A stretch of 64,000 nucleotides of DNA from Spirodela intermedia (taxonomy: Eukaryota > Streptophyta > Magnoliopsida > Alismatales > Araceae), in assembly GCA_902729315.2 (NCBI GenBank), contig LR746268.1, positions 8,229,501-8,293,500 on the forward strand, read 5' to 3'. Positions 33,311 through 45,700 of this stretch are shown piece after piece. The first letter of the stretch is position 1. Each line of letters begins with the position of its first letter. Position numbers and translations under genes: made by a program. The notes under the pieces are model-generated. The model had not been told where the DNA came from and did no database searches. It was given only the letters and a program-made list of their open reading frames with translations.

Positions 33311-34840
33311 ACCCTCTACTTTATTTCTTAGCGTATATCCCAGAATCCCCATTGGGAAACAATATGAGCCATCTAATCACAGAGAACAAGTAGTAAATCA
33401 AAATTCCAGGAGACCTTGTGATTGACTAATTTAGATTTTTTATCGAGTCAGACGATGAAAGTTCTAATGAAGTATTTTAAATATTTTATTTGCTGCTTCT
33501 GCTTGTACGAAATAAGTGTTGGTGATCTGAGTGTCCTCGTTTCTCCCCTTCTTTCACATCAGAAATCTGATGTAAAATACATACAAGTGAGGGAGAGGGA
33601 AAGAATGGTAAGAACAAGGAGCACACCGAATTTATGTGGTTCGGAGAAACCTCCTACTTTCCTAGGGGCATAGAAATCAAACTTCCTTTCAGTCCAACGG
33701 CAAGACGCCTTATCATGCCTTCAGAGCATGCTCGCCGAAGAGTCCATTAGTGCTTAATAGGGCCCAAGAGAAGATCAATCTCTACAACTCTAACAATCTG
33801 CCGGTTGCAGATTGATCCTCAAATAAAGACAAATTTTTGTTGATCTTGTGCAACACCTCTAATTAGCTAACTCTAGAGATCAATTGAGGTGATACATAAC
33901 CTCAATTTGAAGCTTTTTACGCTAGGCTCGCTACCTATTTTAGTGTTGTTTTAATCTGTATAAGGAGCTTTATTATAATAAACAATATATGCGTTTAAAA
34001 GCACTTGAATATTTCTAAAATATCAATTAAAGTAGGGAGTTATCACAAAAATCCAAGTACTTATTCTCCTGGAGTTGAATCTAAAAAAAGATTAGCTAAG
34101 AGTTGATATAATTGGCTTCTTGGAACAATGAATCTAGAAGGTGCAAGCACCAAACTTACTCTATTGGCCAAACTATCATTTTAAATAAAAAAAATTAGGA
34201 TGACAACTTGATTGATTTATTTGTTAGAGTACTGACTCAAATTGTTGAGAGTTGGCGTAGTTCTACCTCATGTCTTGTATTAAGTCAGTAGGCCCGAGTG
34301 GAACACTTTTAAAGAATGAAATAGGTAAAGAATATTGAATTATTACAAATTTGGTGATTTAATGTCGAATAGTTGTGTTATACATTTGGTAGTTTAATGG
34401 CTTGTCGATGAGAATAGAGGCAGGTTTCAACTCATCTTATTCATGAAGATACGAATTCACCTCCTTTTCTATTACCATTATTATCCACCGTTGACCAACA
34501 GTACCATGGTTTAAAGATTCAGTACATGTTTTATTAAAAAATGAATACCATGAAATTTTTCATAGTGCACATAAGAGGTAATCAAGTAACTAAATTCTAA
34601 TAGTTTGGTAGTTTATAATGAGAGGAAAGGTATAGTAGAAAGACGATGGACACATCTGTAATTCAGTGACTCATTGAGAGAACTAAATAACCCATAAACC
34701 GTCATTGCGTAGTTCTTGGGCAAACGACGTTTGGTATGCAAATTGTCACCGAAAAGTTGGCTGTAGTTATAATACTGTTGTGTGCAAATTAGTAACGTGA
34801 CATCATCCAAGTGTTTCCCCCCGGGCCGGGTGACTGCGCT
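33311..34840. repeat. Spacer with repeat A and Copia-like sequence
   Basis: 33590-33830 has a block of the type found at Copia ends (GCACACCGAATTTATGTGG and CTCTAACAATCTGCC). 33870-34430 is repeat A. No gene is seen. Confidence 0.5.
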
Positions 34841-34955
34841 AACACAACCCGTCTACGACAGAACCGCCGGCGGCGCAACTGCTCCTGAAGAGATAAATGG
34901 TGACGGCGGAGAAGCTATGCCACAAGTTCGAGCGACGTGAAGGCCCGATGCGGCC

Positions 34956-34963
34956 TATTTAAG
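34956..34963 (+). promoter_or_regulatory. TATA box of the CCD pseudogene
   Basis: TATTTAAG, about 42 bases before the start codon at 35005. The promoter is preserved although the gene is dead. Confidence 0.55.
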
Positions 34964-35004
34964 AGAATGCTCTCGTAGTCTAGAGCTTGCGCCATTTCTC
35001 AATC

Positions 35005-36643
35005 ATGGAGAGCTGCTCTTCAGCTTTGTCAAGGGTTTTCCTTCCAGGTGTCTCCCACCGCCGAAGGAGCCCTGGGGAACTACCGAAGGGGTTCCGTCGA
35101 AACCGGTGCTCTTCTCTCCCTTCGTTCACCGAGGAATCCTACGCGGCTCCCGACCTTTCCGATGTCCCAAGCACGAAGGAGACGAAGGGACAACAGTGGA
35201 GCCGGTCCCTGTGCGATGTCCTGGAGAATGCCGTCGACAGGCACTTCAATCGGTACCCTCTACATACGTCGGTCGACCCCGCGCTGCTGCTGGTCGGAAA
35301 CTTCGTCCCCGTTGACGAGATGCCGCCCACCCCGTGTCCCATCGTCAAGGGGAACATCCCCGAGTGCCTCCGCGGCGGCGCTTACATCCGAAATGGCCCC
35401 AATCCAAGGCAGTATCCCCGCGGTCCGCATCATCTCTTCGACGGGGACGGGATGCTCCACTCTCTCCTCCTTCCTCGGGGTGACTCCGACGGCTCCCACG
35501 CGGTTCTCTGCAGCCGCTACTCCAGAACCAGCGCCCCGGTGATCTCCAAAATATTCGTTCTTGGGGGTCTCGGTGGCATCGCCAGGATCGGTGTAGTCCT
35601 AAATAGAGTTCTCGCCGGGCAGATGGACCCCACTGAGGGCATGGGTCCGGCCAGGACCAGCGTCTCCTTCTTGGAAAACATCTTCGTGCTCGGTGAGACC
35701 GACCGACCCTTTACCGTCTACCTGTCTCCCGAGGACGGCGACCTACTGTGAAGGAGCGGAGGGACCTCGGCGGGAAGCTGGCGAAAGGCGGGTCGGTCAA
35801 CCATAAGCAGGACCAGGAATCCGGCGAGCTCTTCGCCGTAAGCTACGGCCACTTCCCCCTGTTCTTACCTACGACTGCTTCGACAGTAGCGGTAACACGA
35901 AGCTGGAGGTCCCATCGGTTCTGTCCTGAAACCGTCCATCTTCCACGATTTCGCCGCCACAAAGAACTACGCCATCCTCCCGGAGACACAACTGGTGATG
36001 GACCCACTGGGGATGACCTTATTTGACGGCTCCTTCATCCGTTGCGACACAAAGAAGGCCCCCAGTGTGGGGGTGTTGCCCCGATACGCCTCGTCGGGAA
36101 CGGAAATCAGGTGGTTCGACTCACCCGGATTCAACCCGATGTACGTATGCAACGCATGGGAGGAGGGCGACGACGGTGGAGTGCTGGTTGTGGTGGGTTC
36201 CAGAACCGTCAACTTTGAGCAGCTTATGGGGAGGATGGAGCTTCTACACGATCACATGGAGATGGTGTGGATTGATCTCAAGACGAGGATTATCTCCCGG
36301 ACTACGCTATCCGTTACGAGCCTCCGCTTCGGAGCCGTCAATCCGGCCTACCAGGGAAGGAAGAGCCGCTACGCCTACGCGGGGATCTCCGACTTCCCAC
36401 CGAAGATACAGAGCGTAGCGAAGCTCGACGTGGCGCTGGCGGCGCAGGGAAGGGAGTGTGTGGTCATCAGGAGGGAGTTCGGGCCAGGGTGCTTCCTGGG
36501 GAGCCTTTCTTCGTCCCCAAGGAGGAGGGGGAAGAGTTCGACGAGGACGATGGGTACCTGCTGATGTTCATCCATGACGAGAACGAGGAGAAGTCGGAAG
36601 TTTGTTGTGATAGACGACAAGCGGCCGGGCCTAGATGTGGTGG

Positions 36644-36645
<2 letters not shown>
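35005..36645 (+). pseudogene. CCD4-like pseudogene, copy 3
   Basis: Starts MESCSSALSRVFLPG and is open for 249 codons. Comparison with copies 1, 2 and 4 shows single-base losses at about 35747 (immediate TGA), 35870 and 35915, another near 36495, and an extra base near 36597. The 3' end is lost in a (GA)n tract at about 36645, removing the fourth histidine ligand. Independently, the first ligand is Asn (SVNHKQ instead of SVHHKQ) and the third is Tyr (PMYVCNA instead of PLHICNA). The DNA still aligns over the whole catalytic domain, so decay is recent. It cannot make an active dioxygenase. Confidence 0.92.

Positions 36646-36681
<36 letters not shown>
36646..36681. repeat. (GA)n microsatellite at the break point of the CCD pseudogene
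   Basis: Uninterrupted GA dinucleotides exactly where CCD homology ends. Confidence 0.9.
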
Positions 36682-36682
<1 letters not shown>

Positions 36683-37580
36683 CCAAGTCAATCTGGGCGG
36701 CGTTTATTTTTAAAGTCACTTCGATGGGTCAATCTTAAACCAAGTTCGGCTTAATTGAGAAAGACACCAATGACTAATTAAATACTCTCTTTGATATTTC
36801 AGTCTTGCTAATTTAAAAGTAAATTGAAAATAGTCGGTTGGTGACTTTCTTCTATAGATCATGAGGGACAAGGGTAGGTTCACAGAAGATACTATGGCCA
36901 AGAATGAAGATGTCCTGGATTCGAAGGAATTTAGACAGCATTCATCATTGTGCTTGCGTGGGAACCTTTATTTTCATGGCTTGATTCCTACCACTGTTGG
37001 GTAATGGCTTGAAACTGATGGCTTTAAATTATTGCGGAGGAACAAGCACAAGATACACTATATCCACAAAGTAAAAAGGATAATTCAAAATAAATAAGAA
37101 AAGGGAGAAGATTGCGACAACGAGTTTAACGTGGTACAAAGAGATTAATACACATCACAATCACCAAAATAGGAGGGAGATATTCCACTATGCAAGAGAA
37201 AACAAAATATAGAAATGGAGAAGATTATCTTACGACCAAAACTATCAAATATGGCAGAGAGGGAGAAGGGGAGAGAGAGAGAGAGAGAGAGAGGGAGGGA
37301 GAAGGTGACAGATAAGCATAGAAACTCAGGAGCAAGTTAATTTGGATGTGGAGTTTGTTTAAGTTCAAACAAAGGAAAAGCCACCCACTGTTTATCCTGC
37401 TCAGGGCAAGGGATTCTTTAGGAAGGCTGTCTCCATTTAAGGGCAAAATGCGAACGCTTATAACTTCTGCAAGACAGAACGACTCGGACTCGTACGCTGT
37501 AACAAAACCAAGAAGAAGAGGATAAAGGATCATCGTGGACGAGATCACGACGATCGCCTCAAAGGGGACTGTGGAAATGG
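36682..37580. other. Spacer; EC1 3' flank in its right part
   Basis: 37380-37580 is the inverted EC1 3' flank (GAGCAGGATA and CAGAACGACTCGGACTCGTA blocks). 36840-37240 contains inverted pieces of the 11240-11800 block. No gene is seen. Confidence 0.55.
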
Positions 37581-38009
37581 TCATGACGTGGGAGCGAGGG
37601 AGACCGGAGACGGTGGGAGAGGCGGTGGGAGCGGGCGGTGGGAGCGGGCGGCGGGCGCTTCCCAGGGCGTCGCAGTAGCTTGCCACTATGTCGCCCTCGT
37701 CGGGTGTGAAACCAAGGGACGTCAGCATGGACGACAACAGCGATGCTCGATGAGGCGTATGGCGTTGCAGCAGCCCGATCCCAGGTTGGTCTCGCCGTTG
37801 AGGAAGAAGAGGATGACCTCGCCGGTGCACGCCTGCAGTTCTAGCTGGGAGTTCAAAAATTCTGCCATAGCGTCGGCCTGTAAGCGAACAGCGGCCATGC
37901 TAGGCCTCCGATATTGCGAGGACGGCCTGGCAGCATTGACGGCGGCGACGGTGAGCAGGATGGAGCACACCATTAGGAAAGAGAGAGAGTGGCTACGACA
38001 AAACGGCAT
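37581..38009 (-). pseudogene. EC1: EC1 pseudogene (frameshift and lost Cys)
   Basis: The start and signal peptide (MPFCRSHSLSFLMVCS) are intact and the frame is open for 95 codons. A one-base loss in the HRCWPSM block (near 37735) then shifts the frame. The DEGDIVASYC segment and tail continue in another frame up to the original stop at 37581. The first conserved Cys is replaced (AEFLN instead of AECWN) and GPGCC is GSGCC. The product would lack two of the six structural cysteines. Confidence 0.85.
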
Positions 38010-39355
38010 GGAGGTCGGAAGAGGAGCGGTAATGGCGAAGGCTGTGAGGTGAGGGTTACGTGGCCGTGTTGGAGGTGACTCAATTGTCAGATTATAATGG
38101 CAGGGGAAGGGGAGAGTCGATCGCCGTTATCGCGGATTCTCAACTTCCTCCCTCATGAACATCCTTCCGTTCAGTTCTCTTGATCTTCCCTGGGCAAGAA
38201 AGTGCACATCCAGGTTGGCATTCAATCACGAAGACGAGGTGCCGTCGTAACGTTGAATAGTGATCGAGAAAAGAATTGGATCGAGTGGAAGGCGATGACT
38301 GTAGTCAGAATCCGCGAAGATCAATTTTATAGGAAAACTAATATCATAGGAAAATGAGTCAACTTTCTCAAGAGTGAGGAAATAGAAAGAAAAAGAGAAA
38401 CATGTTCCACACTATGGTGACCTCAACTTATAGAGCTTTATTTGCGCCCACATAATACAATGAGAATGGAAGCTAGTATATCGGGTACTAATAGGTAGCC
38501 GTTGAAATGGCCTAAATTAGTCAGTTTTTTACCATTAGAGAACAAGAAAATCAATGAAAATATTCACAGTAAGAAGATAAAGTCAAGAATTAATTTCCCA
38601 ACCCTCTAAAAATCTTCTAGCTTTTATTCAAACTCTTAATAATGTGAAAACATGACACTTAGTTCTACAACAGTGAATCTTCTAGTTTTTTAAAAACTCT
38701 TAATAATGTGAAAACATGACCCTTAGTTCTACAACGGTGAATCTTACAAATACAAAGGTCCAGGTAGAAAAACTTAAACCTATTTTTCTCCAGGCTCAAT
38801 CCCTACTTTCTAATAATGTTATGTAAGGTTGTAAGGTTAAAGAGTTGTTTTAACCTTTATGCAAGGATTATTTATGATAATACATGATCTAGAAGTGTTT
38901 AGAAGCACTTGTGTATTTCTAGAATATTGAATAAGGTAGCGACATAGCAGTTAATCCAAGTTTATGTTCCGTATATTTGTAAATATAAAAAAGGATTAGC
39001 TAGGAGCTGATATAACTGACTTCTTGAACGAAGAATCCAGAAGGTGGAAGCATGAAGCTTGTTTTATTAGCCAAACTATCGTCGTAAATCGAAAAAAGGT
39101 AAGTTGACAACTTCACTGATTGATCTGTTAAAATTCCGACTCAAATTGTTGAGAGTTGACAGTTGTATCGCATGGCTTACTTTAGTCAGTAGACTCCAGA
39201 AGGAACATTTTTAAAAACTGAAATAGGTCAATAATATTGAATTAGTATAAAGTGGGTGGTTTAATGTAGAACAGTTAATTCCTATACATTTGGTAGTTCA
39301 ATGTCTTGCCGATGAGTGTAGAGTCAAGATTCAACTAATCTTGTTTTGTGAAGAT
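38010..39355. repeat. EC1 5' flank (inverted) followed by repeat A
   Basis: 38040-38330 is the EC1 upstream flank. 38330-39355 is repeat A, matching 33870-34430 and the reverse complement of 29300-30035. No gene is seen. Confidence 0.6.
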
Positions 39356-40165
39356 CTCGCCGGATCCCCGGTCCTGCTTATGGTTGACCGACCCGCCTTT
39401 CGCCAGCTTCCCGCCGAGGTCCCTCCGCTCCTTCGACAGTAGGTCGCCGTCCTCGGGAGACAGGTAGACGGTAAAGGGTCGGTCGGCCTCACCTAGCACG
39501 AAGATGTTTTCCAAGAAGAAGGAGACGCTGGTCCTGGCCGGACCCATGCCCTCAGTGGGGTCCATCTGCCCGGCGAGAACTCTATTTAGGACTACACCGA
39601 CCCTGGCGGTGCCACGGAGACCCCCAAGACCGAATATTTCGGTTCTGGAGTAGCGGCTGCAGAGAACCGCGTGGGAGCCGTCGGAGTCACCCCGAGGAAG
39701 GAGGAGAGAGTGGAGCATCCCGTCCCCATCGAAGAGATGGTGTGGATCGCGGGGATACTGCCTTGGATTGGGGCCATTGTGGATGTAAGCGCCGCCGCGG
39801 AGGCACTCGGGGATGCTCCCCTTGACGATGGGACACGGGGTGGGCGGCATCTCGTCAACGGGGACGAAGTTTCCGACCAGCAACAGCGCGGGGTCGACCG
39901 ACGTATGTAGAGGGTACCGATTGAAGTGCCTGTCGACGGCATTCTCCAGGACATCGCACAGGGACCGGCTCCACTGTTGTCCCTTCGTCTCCTTCGTGCT
40001 TGGGACATCGGAAAGGTCGGGAGCCGCGTAGGATTCCTCGGTGAACGAAGGGAGAGAAGAGCACCGGTTTCGACGGAACCCATTCGGTAGTTCCCCAGGG
40101 CTCCTTCGGCGGTGGGAGACACCTGGAAGGAAAACCCTTGACAAAGCTGAAGAGCAGCTCTCCAT
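39356..40165 (-). pseudogene. CCD4-like gene truncated at its 3' half, copy 4
   Basis: The frame is open from MESCSSALSRVFLPG through GAYIHNGPNP and LFDGDGMLH to SVNHKQDRGSGE, then runs into repeat A at about 39356. About half of the protein, including three of four iron ligands, is missing. It is very close to copy 3 and shares its His-to-Asn change (SVNHKQ), so the two share a recent ancestor that already had the change. It also has a 7-codon in-frame loss after SRYSRT. Copies 3 and 4 lie tail to tail. The TATA box is at 40207-40214. Confidence 0.88.
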
Positions 40166-40215
40166 GATTGAGAAATGGCGCAAGCTCTAGACTACGAGAG
40201 CATTCTCTTAAATAG

Positions 40216-41220
40216 GCCGCATCGGGCCTTCACGTCGCTCGAACTTGTGGCATAGCTTCTCCGCCCCCACCATTTGTATGATGTCACAGCATTGATTTAC
40301 GCACTAAACTCCCATAAGTACAGTTAAAGGGAGAGTAGACTTTCCGACACCGATCTTCCCTTGGCAAAACGGGCACTTCTAGGTTGACTGGGTGTAGAGA
40401 AAGAGATGAATTAGTCGCCCTCGCGCACCCATAGTCGCCATCAAGGGATAAATCATGAATAAATAACCTGGTGCTATAATTTCCGGAAAAAGAAAGGTTT
40501 CTGCATGTTTTTTTGAGCCATATTGCTTTTAATGGCTGTATCTTTCCGTTCTCGGTAAGAAATCTGGCCTTTCGTACCAAATGCGAGTAGCACTTCACAA
40601 AATACTGCAATATTAGGTATAAATTCTTCCATGCGAACTATGTTTTGCCGTCAAATCTGGGTCGAAGGTGAGTAAAGGTTCGTTGTTGACGGCTTTCTAC
40701 TTTGGGAAAATTCACTGTACGGTCTCATTAGACTCTGACGCGTCGTCCATACTGTCAAATGTTCTGCTTACGTCAATTTGATATGGTGATGACACCTGGA
40801 ACGGCAGGAGAAGGCTGCTCCTGCACACGTGGAACGTTAACTTGCAGCATTATACGGAGCCATCCGAAGGGCGTCACGTGCGCCTGCCGTTCCCGCTCGT
40901 GAGCTCCTCCCCCCCCGTGTGCAACGTTAACTTGCAGCATTATACGGAGCCATCCGAAGGGCGTCACGTGCGCCTGCCGTTCCCGCTCGTGAGCTCCTCC
41001 CCGCCCCCCTCCTGTCCGTCGACGGACGGTTTCTGAAACGACCCATTCCCGGTGTCCGTCGATTCAGACCCTCCCCGTACGCGTCAGCAAATCGGCCTAC
41101 GCTTGGGGGAAGACGATTACCACAGAAATTCAGCAAGCTCTTAGCGACTAATTGTTATATTCATAATATCTCTACCAAAAGCTCGACTTGCAGAAAACTT
41201 GAGAACGTAGAGAGCGAAAG
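40216..41220. repeat. CCD upstream flank with a 90-bp tandem duplication
   Basis: Matches 16560-17500 upstream of CCD copy 2. Two 90-base units start at 40833 and 40923, near identical for about 80 bases, each carrying CGTCACGTGCGCC (a G-box core). A single unit is found near 17310-17360. No gene is seen. Confidence 0.75.
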
Positions 41221-42452
41221 AGAGAGAGCCGGTTGGGTGGTGATTAATTAGACTGCCGCGTGGCAAACTCGGGGCCGATACTTCTCTTGGGCTTGACTAT
41301 GGGGCATAAGTTTGGCAGGCCCGGCCCGTCCAGGCTCGAGGTTACAGAGCCCATCGGCCCAAGGCACCATTTTTCAGTCGGGCAGCGTCTTTGCCGGGGG
41401 CGACGTGGTCCGAAGAGCGTCGCACACGTTTAACTAGTGGCCCTCGTTGACTGTATACGAAGATCCGACTTTTCGCCAATCCATCTTTTCGCGCCAGTTT
41501 AAAGCTATCTTGTCTTCTCTGCCAGCTGTCCTGTTTCTTCGCACTCCAGAAGCTTCTTCGAGATCTTGAATCTTTAATAAATTAATAAATATTTGTAATT
41601 CCTATTTCTTAATTATATTTCAGTAAACACTCGAAATGTTATTTCTATTTATATGCACATTTATTTACTATTTCCTGGCAGCCGCATTCTAGTTAGATAC
41701 CAACTTTTAGAGCTGCCTTTAGAAATTAATCAACACCCGTTCTAAGTTAGGTCGTATCAACGTTATCTAAAAGAAAAGGATCGAATAACGTTTTGACTCG
41801 AATAACTTGGACCTTATTTTCACCCAGTTCCTATTTCTTAATCATCTCTCTCTCCAAAAGTCAATGGATGCTCAAAGTCAACTATGTTGCTTTGTTCTAA
41901 GCGTTTCTCTCGGGTCAAAATCGGGTGGACACAAAAACCCTGGATCAAGACAGCTGTCGCCGGAAATGGGTGGGTTTAGAAACCCAAGAGGCGCAGCTTC
42001 TCGAAGAGCTTTGCCATCTACTAAGAGCGAGAAGACCCACGAGAGAGAGAGAGAGAGGGAGAGTGGCGTGAATGCATGCAGAACAGGATCTTCCTCGCTC
42101 ACTCCGCAAACCGTCGTCTTGAGGGGGTTGGGTGACTGTGCACGTCTTCGTCCCTTACCTCTGCGCTGCCAGACCTCCCCGTTTCGGCTGCAATGGAAAG
42201 GAGGAGGAAGGCGGGGGTAGCGGCGATGACGGGTGGGACGCGCCTCTGCGTCTGGCTGGACAGCACAAAAGACCAAGGAGGACCCACTTTCCTCTCTCTC
42301 TCTCTCTCTCGTCCGGTCAGGCACCACCAGTCGGGGCCTCGTCCATCCCCAATAAAAGAAGACACACGCGTCTAGATTGCCCAAATCTCTCCAGCTCCAG
42401 TGTCTTTGCCGCGTCTGTTCCTCAGTACAGACGCGACGCGCTGAAAGTGTAC

Positions 42453-42510
<58 letters not shown>

Positions 42511-42760
42511 TTCTCGCTAGCTATCTATCTATCTCTTTCTTCCGGGTCTCCATCGATATCCGTCCCAGTATTCTCCAGCGTCCTCTTGCAAGCTGTCGTT
42601 GCCGTTACCCAGCTCTTACGGCGGGCAATCCTTTTGTCGCGACAAGTAACGAGCCTCTGGTTTTTGGTGGAGGAGAAAGACGCATTTATTTTTTCCTCGG
42701 CGTTCTTCAGCGTCTTGTTTTTCTTTCGGTTTCCCCTAGCGCAAGCAGCGGTGCGGCTCA
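41221..42760 (+). promoter_or_regulatory. CESA upstream region
   Basis: 41220-42140 is duplicated at 25850-26765. 42457-42500 is a (CT)n tract about 0.3 kb before the start codon, a common 5'-leader or promoter feature in plants. I cannot place a TATA box or transcription start with confidence. Confidence 0.45.
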
Positions 42761-45700
42761 ATGTCCGGTGCGTTCTCCGGTGGTGTTGCCCCCGAAGGAG
42801 GGGAGAGGGTGAGGGCGAGCTCCAGGGAGTGGCATTCCCTCCCGGCGGGTGGAGCTGCCATAGCCACGGGTGGGCGGCTGGTGGCGGGCTCCCACAACAG
42901 GAACGAGTTTATATTGATCAATTCCGATGATCTAGGCCAGGTAGCAGCCCCTGCGATCTCTTCTCTTCCACTCCATATACTCGCATTTCCCTCTCTTACT
43001 CTGTTCTGGGCATAAAGTATACCATCGGGTTGTGGAGGTGTGACAGGGGGATTCTGGGCTCCGTCCTGTCCTCGCCATGGAAGAGCTATTTGTCAGATTA
43101 ATTTTCGAATTCTTCCAACCACGTCTGCTCCTCCTCATCGGCGCCACTGCTGAACACTGCTACCCACAGCGGCTTAATCCTCTTAGTTCTCATCTTTGAT
43201 TCGGCGATCACATAGCATCAGCCGATTTTAGGGTTCTTGTTCATAGTGGAGGACAAGAAACGTGATTCTTTGTGCACAGTGGAGGAAGATACAGGGATGG
43301 AAACACATCTCCCTCTCCCTCCCTTCATTGCGTTTTGGATCCTGTTAACTGATCGTCTTTTTGTGCTCCAGCCGAAGCCTCTGCAGGAGTTGAGCGGCCA
43401 GACCTGCCATATATGCGGCGATGAGATAGAGATTGGGAGCGACGGGGAGCCCTTCGTTGCCTGCAACGAGTGCGCCTTCCCTGTCTGTAGACCGTGCTAT
43501 GAGTACGAGAGGAGGGAGGGAAACCAGGTCTGCCCGCAGTGCAGAACCAGATATAAGCGCCACAAAGGTAGATTTCTTTGTCCTCCGTAGGAATGGTCCC
43601 CCAGTGAGCGAGAGAACTGAAGCCTAATTTCCAAATTATGTGTCTATTCCTCCTAAATCACACGGGTTTTCTTGCTGGATGCTCTCCAGGTAGCCCTAGA
43701 GTAGAGGGGGACGAGGAAGAAGACGGCGCCGATGATCTGGATAATGAGTTCAATGTCAATGGAGACGGGCGGGAGATGCTCCAGTTCAAACTATGGACGG
43801 AAGGTCATCACCGAGAGACAGAGGACGCGAGCTTGGATCGGGATGCGGCTCCTTGTGGAAGCATACCGCTGCTCACCTACTATGAAGGGGTAATCCATGT
43901 AGAATCTTGGAATATGATATTGGTTCCTTAGGCGATTCTTCATCTTCGTCATCATAGTTCCTTCTCTCCCTCTCTCCCTCTCTCTCCTGCTAGGACGCAA
44001 TCCCTTTGTCTAACAGCCGCGCTCTCATTACCCCTTCGTTCATGGAGAGCAGACGTCAGCTCTTCCCCCCCTCTTCGCCCGATTCCTCTCTCTCCTGTGA
44101 GTAATGTGGCTTGAATGCTTTCTTCTATAATCCTGATACCTACATTTATTTTCTGGTGACTGTAATATTGTTTCTTGAGCAGGCCGACCTAGGACAATGG
44201 ACCCAGATAAAGATATCGGAGCATATGGCTATGGCAGTGTCGCCTGGAAGGATCGAATGGAGAAGTGGAGAATCAGCAAGCAGGATAAGCTTCAAATCGT
44301 CAAGATGGACGGAAGAAATCCAGACGGAGATGAACCAGATGATTCTGATCTTCCCGTGTAAGCTGCCCACCATCAATTCCCTCTCCTCTCCAACCTCGTG
44401 GTTTGCATGGCTGTTGACGAGTCTTCCCCTTCGCTACTTCAGAACGGACGAAGGTAGGCAGCCGCTGTGGAGGAAACTGTCGATTCCATCCCGGAAGATA
44501 AGCCCGTACAGGCTAATTATCGTGCTGCGGCTCGTGATCTTGGGCTTCTTCTTCCACTACAGGCTGATGCATCCAGTCTCAGATGCCTATGGACTGTGGT
44601 TGACGTCAGTTATTTGCGAAATATGGTTCGCAATCTCATGGATTTTGGATCAGTTTCCAAAATGGCAGCCGATAGAGAGGGAAACCTACCTGGATCGTCT
44701 GTCTCTGAGGTATAGAAGACTAAACCAAAAGTCAAACAGTATCTGCTTAGGGATTCTTCCTTAGGGTCTGAACTTGTGATCTTCTCTTATGCCCGCCTTC
44801 CCCAGGTATGAGAAAGAAGGTAAAGCTTCCGGTCTGGCTGGCATCGATGTCTTTGTGAGCACGGTCGATCCTCTGAAGGAGCCTCCTCTCATCACCGCCA
44901 ACACAGTCTTGTCAATCCTCGCGGTTGACTATCCAGCAGACAAAGTTTCTTGCTATGTCTCCGATGATGGAGCCGCCATGCTCACCTTCGAGGCGCTCTC
45001 TGAAACCTCTGAGTTTGCGAGAAAATGGGTCCCATTCTGCAGGAAATTCTCCATCGAGCCTCGGGCCCCCGAGTGGTACTTTGCCCAGAAGATTGACTAT
45101 CTTAGAGATAAAGTTCATCCCGAGTTCGTGAGGGAACGCCGTGCAATGAAGGTCAATATATGTAAATATATGCGCATATCTTTCTAATGAGTGACTGCTT
45201 GATAGTTTACGATGATTATTGGCTCTAAAGCATGGATCTAACTTTGGAAATGCAGAGGGAGTATGAAGAATTCAAAGTCCGCATCAATGCGTTGGTTGCC
45301 AGGTCGCAGAAGGTGCCAGAAGAAGGGTGGACCATGCAGGACGGAACTCCGTGGCCTGGGAACAGTGTCCGTGATCATCCGGGAATGATCCAGGTGGGCT
45401 GCCGTCATGCTTTCAGAATCTGTTCATCCTCTCGATTCTGTGCCCGCGGGTGCCTTCGGGAGAGAAAAGAACTTTTTCTGTGAATTTCTGTGCGATATTG
45501 CTCGCCTCAAATGAGAGCTTATCGTCTTGGTTTGCTCTTTTGATCTTGAAAACTTAACCTCTTAATGCGCTAAACAGGTTTTCCTGGGTCGTGATGGTGC
45601 CTGTGACATGGACAGTGACAAGCTTCCATCTTTGATCTATGTTTCTCGCGAGAAACGACCAGGCTTTGATCATCACAAAAAGGCTGGCGCCATGAACGCT

